64,000 nt of DNA from assembly GCA_951812925.1 (NCBI GenBank), contig OX638368.1:155110492-155174491 (forward strand). The letters are read 5' to 3'. The notes below the pieces were generated by a model, which made no database searches, was not told the DNA's origin, and saw only the letters and a list, made by a program, of their open reading frames with translations. This stretch comes from Calliopum simillimum (lineage: Eukaryota > Arthropoda > Insecta > Diptera > Lauxaniidae). Positions 22,271-34,318 of the stretch are shown here, piece by piece. Each line of letters starts with the position of its first letter. Position 1 is the first letter of the stretch. The translations under genes were made by a program, and so were the position numbers.

Positions 22271-25200
22271 CATACATGTCTATTTTATGCATAAAAGTAA
22301 AAACTATTCAATAACAATTTTAGAAAACATTAACCAAGTTAAATGCCTTGAAATGGTCAACTCCGATTTAAAACCAATAATTTACGTCAGCGCCTTGTGG
22401 AAATGCAATAAATAGTATAAGATACCTTTCGCCTTGTAGACAAATTAAATGCCAATTGCAGCAGCAGCATGGAAGTAACAACAACATGTTGTCTTGGCAT
22501 GCAACATAACACCAGGACACGCCCACCACTAGAAGGTAAGCATATAAATGAGCTTAGTAAGCTGGTGAATTGCAAATTGCAAGTATCTATAAGACAGAAT
22601 TTAAATTATTGGCAGATTGACACCCATTGCTAGGACTGCATCAACAGCAACAACATCAACAACAAATAAGTTACCAATTGATATGAAAAAGCAGCTGTGA
22701 AGCGCCAGCTGTTGTAACAAATAGCACAGTCGTACAGCAGCAATAAGTTTTCAGCACAGTTGTGCTGCGCATGCTCAAATGTTATCTCATAGACTTGTGG
22801 TTGGAAGATCTTGTTGCTTTAGCGTATCTTAAATGTTGCACATAAATCAGTTGCTGTTGTCGATGACTTTTCGTGTTGCTATTTACTGCTGTTTCGCTGA
22901 TCGTTGCATCGTTGTTGCTGCCTGTGTCGGTGCGCATGCCTAATTAGTGGGTGTTGCATTACAGCGTCCGTTGTAAGCGTTTTATAGGCGTACGACTGAG
23001 CAAAGTAGAAAGTGGGTGTTACTGTTGGAATAATTGTGTGCTGATTTGTTATATGTCTGCAACATGTTGCTGCTTATAATCGCGGCAAGATGATTTGTGT
23101 TTTTTAAAATTGTGTTTTGAGGTCCTATAAATTCTTTTGTACTCATTTAGAGAAATCCTTATGTTAAATATATATTTTGTATCATTTTGAGCAACTGCTT
23201 TCAAAAAAGTTTAAAAAAAAATGCAATGGTTCTTTCATACTGTATGAGTTTTTTCTTTACAAGTCGTAAGAAAAATTGTTCAAACGATGGAGTGAAAATA
23301 TTTAACCTAGAGATCTTGAGAATAACACGGAAAAAGATCGTGCAAACAAGGCAAAATTAATGTGACTAGAAATCAAATGTGACCGAAAGTCGATCGATTC
23401 AATTTGAGATTTACGAGCTAACCATGGGGGACTTAGCACCAAGCTTCTATGTGACTTACTTGTAACCAAGGCCCCAGGGGTTACTGTTTATGTCGCTACG
23501 GAGTTTTTCCCTCTTTCTCCCATTTTCTCCTTTTGCTCTCCCAAACTTTAGTCTGCGTCTGGATAGTTGAAGTAAATAACTGACGAAAGTACAATAGTTT
23601 AATTTAGAATAAATGAAGTGTGGATGTCATCACTTTTTTATATACAGACCCATAGGGAAAATACTTTCTATTTAGAAATAGGTAAGTACTTCCAAGATTT
23701 AAAAAATTATCTTTTAAGTACTTAAGTACAATGGTAGGTATAATTTTTTTTTTTTTTTTTTGAAACACTTGACTGAAGTTACGCATAATGAATTAAAATA
23801 ATATGTTTATTTCGCTGCACCGCAACTGTTGTTGTCATTCCTACTGCAATTAATATCAATTGATTGCCAACAATAAAATGTCATTCAAGCACTTTGTGTT
23901 CACTCACGGTTACAAGACAAGTGTCTGACCCATTTTCTTCTCATCGATCTGCACATTCACTACGAACGCAGCCTTTTGTGCTCCATCGCAATAATAATTT
24001 ATAGTTCAGTACTGACTTAATTCATACGCACACATTTATCTTTAACAATAAATTAGTTGCCACACACAAATACTTGCGGCGAAAGCGCCACAACAACAGC
24101 AATAGCAGCGGTATTAGCAGCACCATCAGCAACAACCACAATAGCAATAAATAGCACTCATAAAGTTGGTTTAAATGCTATTAGTAATTAATCAGTCATT
24201 CACTACTTGACCAATATATCAGTCGGACAACATCGTGCGCACTTTGGCTGATGACATATGATGAGGTGCACAGTGGCGATAGAAAGAAGGATAGCCATGT
24301 TTCAAGTAAATACGTTTCAAAAGCACTTACTACCATTGACAGTGAACTTAATAATGACGTAAAAGTAGAAACATTTAGTACTTTTGTCAACTTTATATTT
24401 TTCCAAATTCATCATTCCTTTTTTGGCTTAAAATTTTACCTTTTTTAATATTTTTAGGCTTCCATCTGACTTTAAACTCTGAACCATTTCTCAAATTATA
24501 TTTTTCTAGAAACATGTTTCGACCTTTGCAATTTTATCGTATTTCAAACTGTTCCAACATTTGTAGTGCTTCACAAGATTAAAACTGTTTTTTTTTTATT
24601 GAATTTTAAAAAAAAAAAAATTTTATTTTGAATAAAATGACTGACTGATTGAGTTGTGGTATTTTAAAAACGTAAAATGAAAAAATCAATTTTCGAGATA
24701 TCGAAGTTCATCTATTAATTTCTCAATTGTAAAAACATGCAATATGCATTTTATTGGGTGCTTCATACTTTTGGCCAAGGCTGTATTTCGAGTTTTTCAT
24801 AATTTTTAACATTAATAATAATATTCGAACGGCCATATATCGATTTTTTCAAAATTATTTTGACATTTCCAACAAATTTCAAATTTCCACATTTTAGATT
24901 CTTGAAATGTTTTCCGTTTTGTATCTACTGTGCAAGAATGACAATGGTAATTGTGTGGTATGCAAAGGTATTGAAATCAATTGCAAATTTTACTCACGAA
25001 ATCACTCAAGACCAGATCTTGAACCAACGAACGAGTAAAATTGCTTGTTAAGTGCTGATAATTGTTGGGGTAATAAAGTTAAGCTCTTAAGTATTTGTGG
25101 ATGGGTTAGATAATGCTATTAAATTACTGCTGTTGGCAAATGTCTTGGCTCATGTCAGTTGCAGCTTTTAATTATTAAATAAAAAATAGCTGCGTTTGAA

Positions 25201-26112
25201 GATTTTTTTAAAATCACAAAGAACTATAAATAATTTTCATTAGTTGTGCATACGACCAGTCGCGTTCTTTTATTGGAAAAATCCCAAACAAAAACATTAC
25301 AAGTATAATCTTGAATTTGCGAACTGTAAGTCTTCATTGCAAATGAGAACACAAAGGCCGTGTTCTACGTTTTATTGATATTTTTCCCATTGGTCAAAAC
25401 AATTTTGAATAAAATGCCATACCATCTTGGCTTCTGTATAATCACATGAAAGCACAAAAGAAAATCACTGTTGCGCTCGGCATTGCTTGGAGGGTACCAT
25501 GTAGTAACACCTGGAAATTAGATTGGGGGATTTTTGAACATTATTAGGGTCAATATTTGGTCATATAGATTATTTTATAATATTTGGCCATACAGATTAT
25601 ATTACAATATTTTCAATAATATTTTCAATTCATAAAAAATTTATATTGGGAAAGGATTTGCCATGGGGTTAGGGGTTGAAACCCCAAAAACGTGTGCACG
25701 GGACTGGTGTCAGCGGGTTACCACCTCGCTATTGAATCCGCGCACGAGTCTTACGATTTACTCATGCCAATTACAAGATACTCGTAACACACGCAACTTT
25801 TGTGGGTTTTGTTATAAAAGAAAAATTTCTTGCCAGGATTTTTAAGGTTACGTGTTGCGACGTATAGCGCTCTGACTAAGGTGAAACACCGATTTTGAGC
25901 TATACTTCAATTCATTCGGTATTAAGTATAATTTTATACAGGGTTTATATATGAGGCTAAAATCTAAATAAATTTAATTAAGGAGTGAGATCGAAAAAAC
26001 ATAACATATATTAAATTTAATAATTTTTAAACGGGTGACCTTAGAGTTTTGATTTTTTTGTGTTTAACTGTTAATATTTTACAAATTACAGACAAATATA
26101 ACTTTTATAGTT
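22271..26112. other. Longest stretch of unique-looking DNA, no confirmed gene
   Basis: Base composition is more even than elsewhere at 22380-23100, with many CAACA and TTGCTG words typical of fly introns and intergenic DNA. Another CAGCAACA-rich stretch is at 24085-24150. One weak exon candidate is listed separately. No other coding signal or repeat was found. Confidence 0.45.
22414..22535 (+). other. Weak candidate coding exon with splice donor
   Basis: After a TAA, one frame is open for about 40 codons. It includes ATG at 22469 (context CAGC before it) and peptide MEVTTTCCLGMQHNT. It runs into AGAAG followed by GTAAGC at 22536, a good donor site. No homology is recognised, and an open frame of this length can arise by chance. 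Confidence 0.15.
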
Positions 26113-27121
26113 CTAACCACTATTTATGAACTCGTGGACCTTTTTAGGTAACCGTTCCATTAGAGATTTGATAGTTGTTTCAGACACCTTTTTGGAATAG
26201 TTTGCCCATCTCCTTTTAAAATCTTCGATATTTTGGGACACTTTTTATATGTTCTTTAAGTTTCTTTTCACAAGAGCCCAATATCTCTCCACTGGTCTTT
26301 GCTACGGACAATTTGGAGAATGGGCCTCTCTTGGTACAAAAACTATGTTATTACTTTGGTACCACTCCAGAGCTTTGTTGCTTTAGTGACATGATGCCAA
26401 ATCGGGCCAAAAATATGTGGACACATTGTGCTCTCTTATGAAAGGAAGAAGTCTTTTCAAATATTCTTTAATGTATATTTCTGTATTTATAGAGCCCACT
26501 GTAACAAATGACTTGCTTCTTTTGCCGAAACTGCATGTATGAAACTTTCCATACCAGGATTTTATTAGGAAATTTTGTCTGCTTTTGGATTCTAAATTGT
26601 TCTTCGACATTTCTTCGAGCATCAGCAATATGAAAATTTTGACCCGGAAGCTGCGTAAAATCTGCCAGTACATACGTTTCGTCGTCCATTAAACTACATG
26701 AATATTTTTGTATGAAAGTCAATTTTAATTCCCGAGCCCTACTTTTCGCGTCAAAATTTTTTGCAGCATTCCTGTCTGGAACTTTTTGGACTTTGTATGT
26801 TTTCAAACCTGCATTGGTTTTAACTTTTCGCACCAAATAGTCAGAGCACTGGGCTAACCGGGCAGCTTTTCTAGCAGATGTGTTTGGAGATCTTTTCAAT
26901 ATGCTTTCAATTTTCTTGGCTTTCCCAATATCATGTGCTCCTTGTTTTCTTCCCGAAACAGGTTTTCTATCAATGGTCGAATTCTCCTGAAAGTGTTTAA
27001 TAATTTTGGAAACAGTTTGACGGCAGACCTTCAATTCTTTGGTCAATTTTTTGTAGGACCAATATGGATTTTTTTGAAAATTTTTAATAATTTTAAGACG
27101 TACTGCTTTTTCTTCACTCAT
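26113..27121 (-). pseudogene. DD37E (ITmD37E-like) transposase, decayed
   Basis: This is a transposase of the Tc1/mariner superfamily, close in motif order to the DD37E elements described from mosquitoes. The start ATG is at 27121. A helix-turn-helix region lies in residues 1-110 (WSYKKLTKEL, CRQTVSKIIKHF, SARKAARL, DYLVRKV). The first catalytic block is LMDDETYVLADF at residues 144-155. The frame then shifts near 26545. The second Asp is in FWPDLASCH (codon at 26401-26403) and the Glu is in PVERYW (26287-26289). Exactly 111 nt, or 37 codons, lie between them. Two in-frame stops fall inside that interval, and the tail needs one more frame change before ending in a TAG at 26113-26115. Overall length (about 336 codons) is normal, so nothing large is lost. 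The copy is inactive. No inverted ends were found. Confidence 0.85.
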
Positions 27122-27589
27122 TTTTGATCAAACTCACAGCAAATCAACATGTTTGTCATTAATAATAAGAACGTTTGTTAAGATTTTTTCAATCTCACTG
27201 CTTAGATTACAAATGCATTGGTTTTCTTATAAAATATCTTACACTTGTGTTTGAATCTGACTTAGTCCAGCGCCGTATCTCGCAAACAGCTTGCTTTGCA
27301 CAAATATTGAATCTTGTTCTGGAAAACGTGTGCATTGGTTGATGATTTTTACCAAAAGGAAAGTAACACGAACCGGAAAATGGCAAGTGTCAAACGTCAT
27401 AGTAATTGCTGACAACATTTAAATATTAAAATTGAAACTAATTGCGAACAGGGCTGGAAAAAGTTGGGGGCGGCAACATTACGTATGTACATAAATATCA
27501 CACAAATAAATACTTTTAAAATTGCATACACTTTTTAAATAAAAATAAATAAATTTTAGTCTTAAAACTTTTTAAAAATCCAATACAAA
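27122..27589. other. Flank of the DD37E relic
   Basis: No features are recognised. The right end of the transposon should lie here but could not be placed. Confidence 0.45.
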
Positions 27590-28060
27590 ATTTTAAAGTT
27601 GTCACCTAGTTATTTTCCGAAATTTTGTTCAAATCATGCTGTTACTTGACTAAATTAAATTTTTTCAAAAACGCTCAGATAAGCCTGCTGAAAATTGTTC
27701 ATAAAATTTTAGGGTTGCCACCTGTTTTTTTTTTTTTTTTTTTTTTGGTAACTTGGTTTAAACAATTTTTTTAAACAAAATTAAATTTAGTTTAAAACGC
27801 TTAAATAAACCATTTTAAAATACAGTATAAATTTATAGGGTTGCCAACTGGATATTTTCCAAGATTTTGTTTAAATCACATTGTTTTGACTTAATATAAA
27901 TTTTTTATTTAAAGATATGGTTTCTGATGATTTTGCATAATTTTCCAGGGTTGCCACCTGGTTTTTTGTTAAGTTTTGTGATATTTTCTTTAAACAAATT
28001 TAGTTTTTAAATTTAATTTTAAGGTAGTTATTTTCCAAAAAAGTCTTACCTTGAGGGTTT
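27590..28060. repeat. Tandem array, about four units of ~117 bp
   Basis: The word AGGGTTGCCACCTGG or a close variant begins units near 27599, 27713, 27838 and 27949. Each is followed by TTTTCC.A.ATTTTGTT and an AAACGCT.A.ATAA-like word. Units are 111-125 bp long and diverged. No coding capacity. Confidence 0.7.
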
Positions 28061-29699
28061 GCTCCAAATTTTAATTTGTTAAATTCATAAATAAATCCAT
28101 TTACTTTAGGGATAAAAGCGCATTTTTTTTTTCGGGACATCTTCAATTTAAGGAACAAAGGATCAACTATAATACACTTTACACTGGACTACATGGATGC
28201 AACTAGAGTTGCAACCAACATCACACGCTCAACACTACTCTCTAGAGGGATACGTACTTCTGCGATAATATTCACAAAACGAATGAAACTAAAATAAAAT
28301 ATCCATTCAATCGAATTTTTCTCTTAAATATCAGCTGCAAAAATAATCCGTTTTTTTTGTATTTTTTTAAACGTTGTATCGATTGTAATTCTGATTGTTA
28401 ATATCAAATATTCGCAGCAGTGCAACACTTGCTCTCCTTTTGCACTTCAAATATATCGAAAACTTATTCCCAATTGTTCCAAAGAAAAAACAATAAACGA
28501 AATGCTGAACTATTTTGGTAAAGTTTTGCTTTTTCAAGAATAAGAAACAAAACTCGATATGAAAAAAATAAAGAAAAAATGATGAAAAACAAAAGACAAA
28601 CTACAAGAAAACGAGTGTCAAACTTACACTGGAAATAGTGTCAAGTCATAGTATTGCTTGATTTCTCATAGTAGATATGGGGTATTGCATAACATTCTGT
28701 TTGGCTTTTATAATAAAACTATGTCAGCAACAACAGCAACAACAACAACAACAACAGCCAGCAATGACAACAATAAGGAACAACTACTTATTTAGTATGG
28801 AAGTGTTGTTTTTACCACCCTATTTTCGTCTAAAGGACGATTTGGATTTCATTACAAAATGCTCTCGAAGTCCCTAAATAGCATTTGATGCCATTGTTCT
28901 TGTACTTGTTGTTATTCTGGCTTTGTTGCCTTGCATCTTCAATACTCGTTATTGCAGCAAAGTTTCTCACAACAATCATTGTTCTATTTTTTTGTTGTTT
29001 TGTTTTTTTTTTTAGTTTTTTGATGACGCACAGTGGCTGGATCAGAAATCAAAAATATTTTTGAAGATGGAAAACATTGAAGCCCACAACAAAATTTTAA
29101 ATATGAATTAAATCGGAAAATGTTGCGAAAGTACAAATCAAATTATTTTTTCCAGAAATATGTCGCAAAAGCCAAATAATATTGACTAATCGAAAAAAAG
29201 CTTATAAAACCGTATAATTTCCGATTTCGAAAAATACTGTAATTGTCGGCAAAAGACAGAAAAATCGAAAAATGTTCAAATATTAAAAATCCAAACATTC
29301 GGCAACCGATTCTAGTAAAAGGGGTTTTACCTAATCTATACCCCATCAGAGAAAGAGATATAAAATTCCACTATACTAACCCGGCCTCAGGGCAAATCAC
29401 TTGATTTCGCGGGCCAAAGTACAAGCAAGTGATTCGAAAAGATATACCACACTTAAGTAAAAAAGATAAGATTGCTTGTTGTTTTTTTATAAAATACAGT
29501 TAGCTTTCCAAAAGTAAAAATAATTTTTTTTTTTTTTAAATAGCAGGCTAGCATTTTTTGTACGCAGTTCAAGTTTTACACGATATTTTAATAAAATTTG
29601 AAGGCTAACGTTAATACCATACACAAGTCATACAATGGACGCTATAGATATCGCACTTACGTTTCGAAAACCATGTTTTTGGATAATTCTTATTTATTT
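28061..29699. other. Non-coding spacer with CAA/CAG microsatellite
   Basis: A mixed CAA/CAG tract at 28725-28759 can be read as about a dozen glutamines within a 66-codon frame starting ATG at 28677. The frame has no other protein-like feature and is probably chance. Nothing else was recognised. Confidence 0.5.
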
Positions 29700-29846
29700 T
29701 TAACCCTTTAACGACTAAAGGCAAGTATGTTTGCCAGCTTCCCATTTGCTTGGATAAGAGTATTGTTAAACACCGTTGTTTCCATTTTATCCTATATTTA
29801 TTTTGAAATTTTTTTGCGCGTATGGACCTGGACGTTAAAAGGTTAA
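29700..29846. mobile_element. Probable 147-bp MITE
   Basis: The left end TTAACCCTTTAACGACTAAAGG and the right end, whose complement is TTAACCTTTTAACGTCC, agree over about 14 bp (shown in part). The interior is short and non-coding. Confidence 0.45.
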
Positions 29847-30106
29847 GCGGTGAAACTAAAAATTGAGATAAGGCCTACATAAAAACTCTAAAAGAAAAGT
29901 AGATTTTAGTTTCTTAGCTCGTTCCCGTGTTTCAAAAATCTGTCAAAATTTGAACTTCCAAGTCTGAGGATAAAAGTTTTTAATTTCATTGTTCCAAAAT
30001 GCTATAACTCTATAAATTGTTGACGATTTCCAGCTAAAATTTTTCGAAATTTGCAGCTGAGTTTTCAGATTTTTATAAAATTTACAGAGCTGTTCTAAGT
30101 GCTCGG

Positions 30107-30576
30107 TATGGAGACCTCTCATTATTAGTGTTCCGAAAAACATTTCCTTTTGCAAGTTATGGGCATGCAACTTCAGAGTGTCGAAGTAGTGTTTTTGCAA
30201 AAAATTGATTTTTTTTTTCTTAGTCCCACCATTTTGTCAAAAAATCAATATATTATTTTCAATATATATTATTTTCTATATCCTTGTAGCATTTGAAATG
30301 TTTTTTTGATTTCCATTTTCAAATTTGGAAAATTTACAAAATAGCGGCCATTTATCTCAAAATTAATTTTTTTTTTAAATTTTTTTTTTTTTTATAGAAA
30401 GGTGGATTAAAAACACACATTTTATTTTGCGCTAAATGGCTGTGAGAGCCACGGGAATTTTTAGAAAAAAAATTGCATCGAATTTTCGCAAAAACACTGC
30501 TTTGACACTCTGAAGTTCCATGCCCATAACTTGCAAAACAAAATTTCCGCAAAACTAATAATGAGAGGTCTCCATA
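30107..30576. repeat. Foldback FB-C
   Basis: The left arm reads TATGGAGACCTCTCATTATT, then TTTTGCAAGTTATGGGCATG and ACTTCAGAGTGTC. It returns as its complement at about 30440-30576. The middle is AT-rich and not paired. No coding region. Confidence 0.75.
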
Positions 30577-31114
30577 CTACAACCTATTTTCCATTTATTT
30601 TTCAAGATGGCAAAGTTTTTTTTTCGGACAAATGTACATTAGGGTGGGTCAAATATTTTTACCGAAATGGCTCAGTGAAAATCGTAAAAACGTAAAGTTT
30701 GGATGATTTGTTGAAACGTTGCCAAGAAAAGCCTATATTTTTAGTTCAGTTTACCGCCCCCCCCCCCCCTCCCCGAAAATTACAAAATAGTCTTACATCA
30801 ATAGATGCTATTTTAGCCTAAGAAAATGAGGATTTTTCTGCGAAATATTTCCAAGCGATTTGGTTTTCATCAGAATAGTCCTTATTAATGCATAAAAAAT
30901 AAAGTATGAAAAGTCCTTTGCGAAATTGTGTACGCATATAAAGTTGCGAAAATCAATTTTTTTGCAAATATCTCGCCAACGGTTACTTGCCCACAAAAAG
31001 TGTTGGACCATAATATTATAGCTCTGAAAATTTCTTATAGAAGTTTATCAGAGTTGTTTTCGTACGACTCTCAATTCAAATATTTCAGTATTTTGAAAAT
31101 CAACATTAATATAC

Positions 31115-32028
31115 GTAGAGTAGAACGGGGTAATGTCGTGCAGGGGGTAATGTCGTGCACTGGCTGTTTTAGCCCAAAGAATTGAATGATTTACCAACTG
31201 TTCGTAAGGTAGGGACCTGCTGACCTACTGAGCTTATGCATATAATACTAGCAATTTTCACCAGTTCGTCTCTACAGAGTAACCTTTTTTTCAAAACGCA
31301 CGCTTTCGGGACGATAAAAGTGTTTTTTCATCGGGTCAGAAAAATAATTTTCCTTGCGGGAAAATATACCAGGTAAGTGTTTTTTGAAACGAAATATCCT
31401 GCCAAAGAAAAGAAGTACTTGGTTTTCGAAAAAAATTTTGGGCTTCACCGAGTTATCGAAGTTGACCTTTAAAGCGACCATTGGGGTAATGTCGTGCACA
31501 TTCACTTACACAAACACAATTTCTCGCTACACAAATGTTGTTACACATGGATGTAACCAATGAAATTATCTTTCGATCGGATGCTTACTCGTTGCATTCG
31601 CTTGAGATGTACGGCTTTACGAGCATGTCAAAGTTGAGTGCACGACATTACCCCGTTCTACTCTACACAACATATTATGTACTTCACACTTGTATAATAA
31701 TGAATAAATACATGATTATGCTAAATCTCCTCTAATAGAACCACTACCTATCATTTCTCACACATTTTGGAACCTTTACTATACTCGGAAAACAATGCAC
31801 GACATTACCCCACAAATTTTGAGGGGGGTAATGTCGTGCACATTTTTTTTTTTCTTCACTTACACAAACACAATTTCTCGCTACACAAATGTTGTTACAC
31901 ATGGATGTAACCAACAAAATTATCTTTCGATCGGATGCTTACCCGTCTCATTCGCTTGAGAGGTACGGCTTTACGAGCATGTCAAAGTTGAGTGCACGAC
32001 ATTGCCCCGTTCTACTCTATTACTCTAC
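31115..32028. mobile_element. Element with GTAGAGTAGAACGGGG ends and an internal duplication
   Basis: The left end GTAGAGTAGAACGGGGTAAT is matched in reverse at two right ends (31650-31666 and about 31994-32028). The last ~180 bp is duplicated: 31485-31666 returns at about 31830-32019 in the same direction, with an extra hairpin at 31795-31840. The word GTAATGTCGTGCA occurs seven times in all, counting both strands and one variant. No transposase is present. Confidence 0.7.
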
Positions 32029-32372
32029 ATATTTATTCGCAGCCATATAAGTTTAATTAGGATATTTCCTTAACAACAGATTAAACGAAAACTCTTCTCA
32101 CATCTTTTGATAGCTAATTTTCCGATCATCAAAATTGTGGGATAATATTTTTTTGTATAAGTAACCCTAAGCGGGATATTTACAAAAACAGATTTTCGAC
32201 CTACTTAGAATAACTTTTCATGCGATCATAATATCGCCATACACTTTTTATATATTATTTTTTATGCATCAATAAAAATTACTCCAGTAAAAAAAGAAAA
32301 TCACTTGGAATTATTATAGCAGTACCTAAGTCTATTTTGTGAATTCCGGGGGGTCAAACTGCACTAAAAATA

Positions 32373-32694
32373 TATCGCTCATTTAATACAAGAACGACAC
32401 AAGTCGAAAAACTCGATTTTGCAAAAAATACGTTTAAAATTTTCAATTGAAAAAGTTCTTTCGTTCTCAAACGGTGAACGTAAAATATGTTATTATGAAA
32501 CTTTCACATAATATAAAACATGATACATTGAATAATTCTGCATCATTAACTCAAACCTCGCGTGTTTTGGTTTTGCAGAAAATAGGCTTAAAGCTTTCAA
32601 CTGAAAAAGTTATTCTGTTCTCAAATGGTGACCATAAAAGTATTTAAAATTTTGCGTTTTTTGAGTTGTGCCGCTCTTGTAGTAAATGAGCGAT
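32373..32694. mobile_element. 322-bp MITE inside the foldback arm
   Basis: The ends TATCGCTCATTTA.TACAAG and the reverse complement agree over about 40 bp with few mismatches. ATAT lies on both sides. Inside, a ~70-bp block with ATTGAAAAAGTT/ACTGAAAAAGTT and TTCTCAAA.GGTGA words is repeated in the same direction. No coding capacity. Confidence 0.75.
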
Positions 32695-32800
32695 ATTCTT
32701 TCTTGGGCTAAATTTCTCCAAATTATCCAAACTTTTCGCTTTTCTTTGATCCAGGCTGGTAAAATTCCCGTTCATACAGTTAACCCATCTTAATGTACAT

Positions 32801-34318
32801 ATTTTTAGCTTAAAAAAAAAAAATAAAAAAGTATGAGGGTATGTACTTGAATAATTGGTTTTGATTCGTGGAAATATTTTGAGGTAATTGGCTGAAAATT
32901 TAAAAGTAAACTTATTTCAAGAATGCCATTTATTATTATATTAAATGTGGAATTTTTGTTACTCAAAAGCAAGGGGGAAACCGCTCCATATGCCATCCCT
33001 TACTAAGCCCATGAATTCACCACTGTGCTTTGGCATAGTGCTATATACGGATATTTGCTTCAACTATACATCGTCTTGCAACATTTTAGCCAACAACATC
33101 AGCAGCGTTACCAACTGTAATGTGTAGTAGCAACATGCAATTTTGTTAAAAGTTGCTCAGTTGTGTCAGCTCAATAAAGTCAAGTAAAGTCTTCGTCTAC
33201 TTCATTGTTGTATGTGCTTTTTGGCACATTTGAGAAAATTTTCATCTTCTTTTTTTATTTTATTTTTTAAAATTTTCTATTCGACACTATTGGTTTGCTG
33301 CCTGTCTCTTGCTCTTCTGACTTGCAATTGGGAACTATATAGGCGACCGAGTGAGTTGGCTAAGTTAGTTGCCTCTTATTTTGCAATGGAAAATTTTGTG
33401 AATTCCAATTCATGACACTAAATTTGTATGTTAAAATGCAACAGACGTTTCGTTGAATTGAATGGTACCCATTTTGCTCTTTGGTTGTTTATTTTTGTTT
33501 TCAGTTTCATTTGACAATAGAATTTTGTACATGGGGTTTATTAACTTGTGTTTTCCTTAATGTTATGGTTTTGCTGTTGCTGTTGTTGTTGGTGTTGTCA
33601 AGGATATTTCTTTGCAATAAATGTAATTTTTATGGGAGCAATTTATTTTAAGTGATTTTCAACATATTAGTTTTATTTGCTTAACTTTAAATATGAATTA
33701 GCAAAAATGTAACAGTGCTTCGTTCTACTAAACAAATGCATGTGGCAAAAGTCTTTACGCGGTTTTACACAATATTAACATGCAGTCCCATGTTCTGCTT
33801 ATAAATTTGCGGAAAACTGCCAGCTGGCAGGTAAAATTTATCACTGCCACAATGTATACAAAACGAAAAAAAAAAAAAAAAACAGACAAATTAAAGAATG
33901 TAGGCAATTGCAGTCCACCCCAAATGCCTAGTGTAAGCACACTGAAAAAAAAAATTTAACAAGAAAATGTTTGATTCAATCAGATTCACTAGAGATTTAG
34001 AACCAAGCGAAGTCTTTTTTTTAATCTGACATTCATTTGAAATTAAGAAAGTAAATATTTTAAAAATAAGAAAACAAAGTGGAAAAAGTGTTAAATTTGG
34101 TTTAACCAAAAATGTACTACCCTATACCGTATACAACAACTCCACAGTACCTGGAAACCGATCCCTGCTTGGTCGATCATTTGATCTGATCATTTATGGC
34201 GATGTTTTCTTTCGCCTCTAATTTCCAGGCATTAAGTATGCCAAATATACCGAATAATAATAAAAAACTAAGCATTAAGCATCAAATGGTATCGAGAAAT
34301 AATATAAATTAAAAAAAA
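32801..34318. other. Non-coding spacer
   Basis: No gene was recognised. At 34087-34130 the words AAATTTGGTTTAACCAAA and ACCCTATAC recall an eroded Helitron 3' hairpin. The rest is unremarkable. Confidence 0.45.

Larger units (their letters stand above)
30632..32800. repeat. FB-A-related foldback hosting two other elements
   Basis: The outer left arm (ATGTACATTA..GGGT, AAGTTTGGAT.ATTTG, GCCAAGAAAG) is matched in reverse at 32695-32800. The inner left arm (about 30800-31114) is matched in reverse at about 32029-32372, with AACTTTTCAT, TTTTTTATGCAT and CACTTGGAA.TATT words shared with the FB-A right side near 19080-19200. The hairpin is interrupted by the element at 31115-32028 in its loop and by the MITE at 32373-32694 in its right arm. 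The foldback is therefore the oldest of the three. Confidence 0.65.

Noticed and set aside
28677..28877. 66-codon frame with a glutamine run
   Set aside because: The glutamines come from a CAA/CAG microsatellite, and the rest shows no protein-like feature.
30767..30779. C-run as an unusual structure
   Set aside because: A single homopolymer inside a foldback arm, probably a simple mutation or sequencing-prone tract.
31125..32000. CRISPR-like spaced repeats
   Set aside because: The repeated GTAATGTCGTGCA words are in both orientations, irregularly spaced and tied to transposon ends, in eukaryotic DNA.
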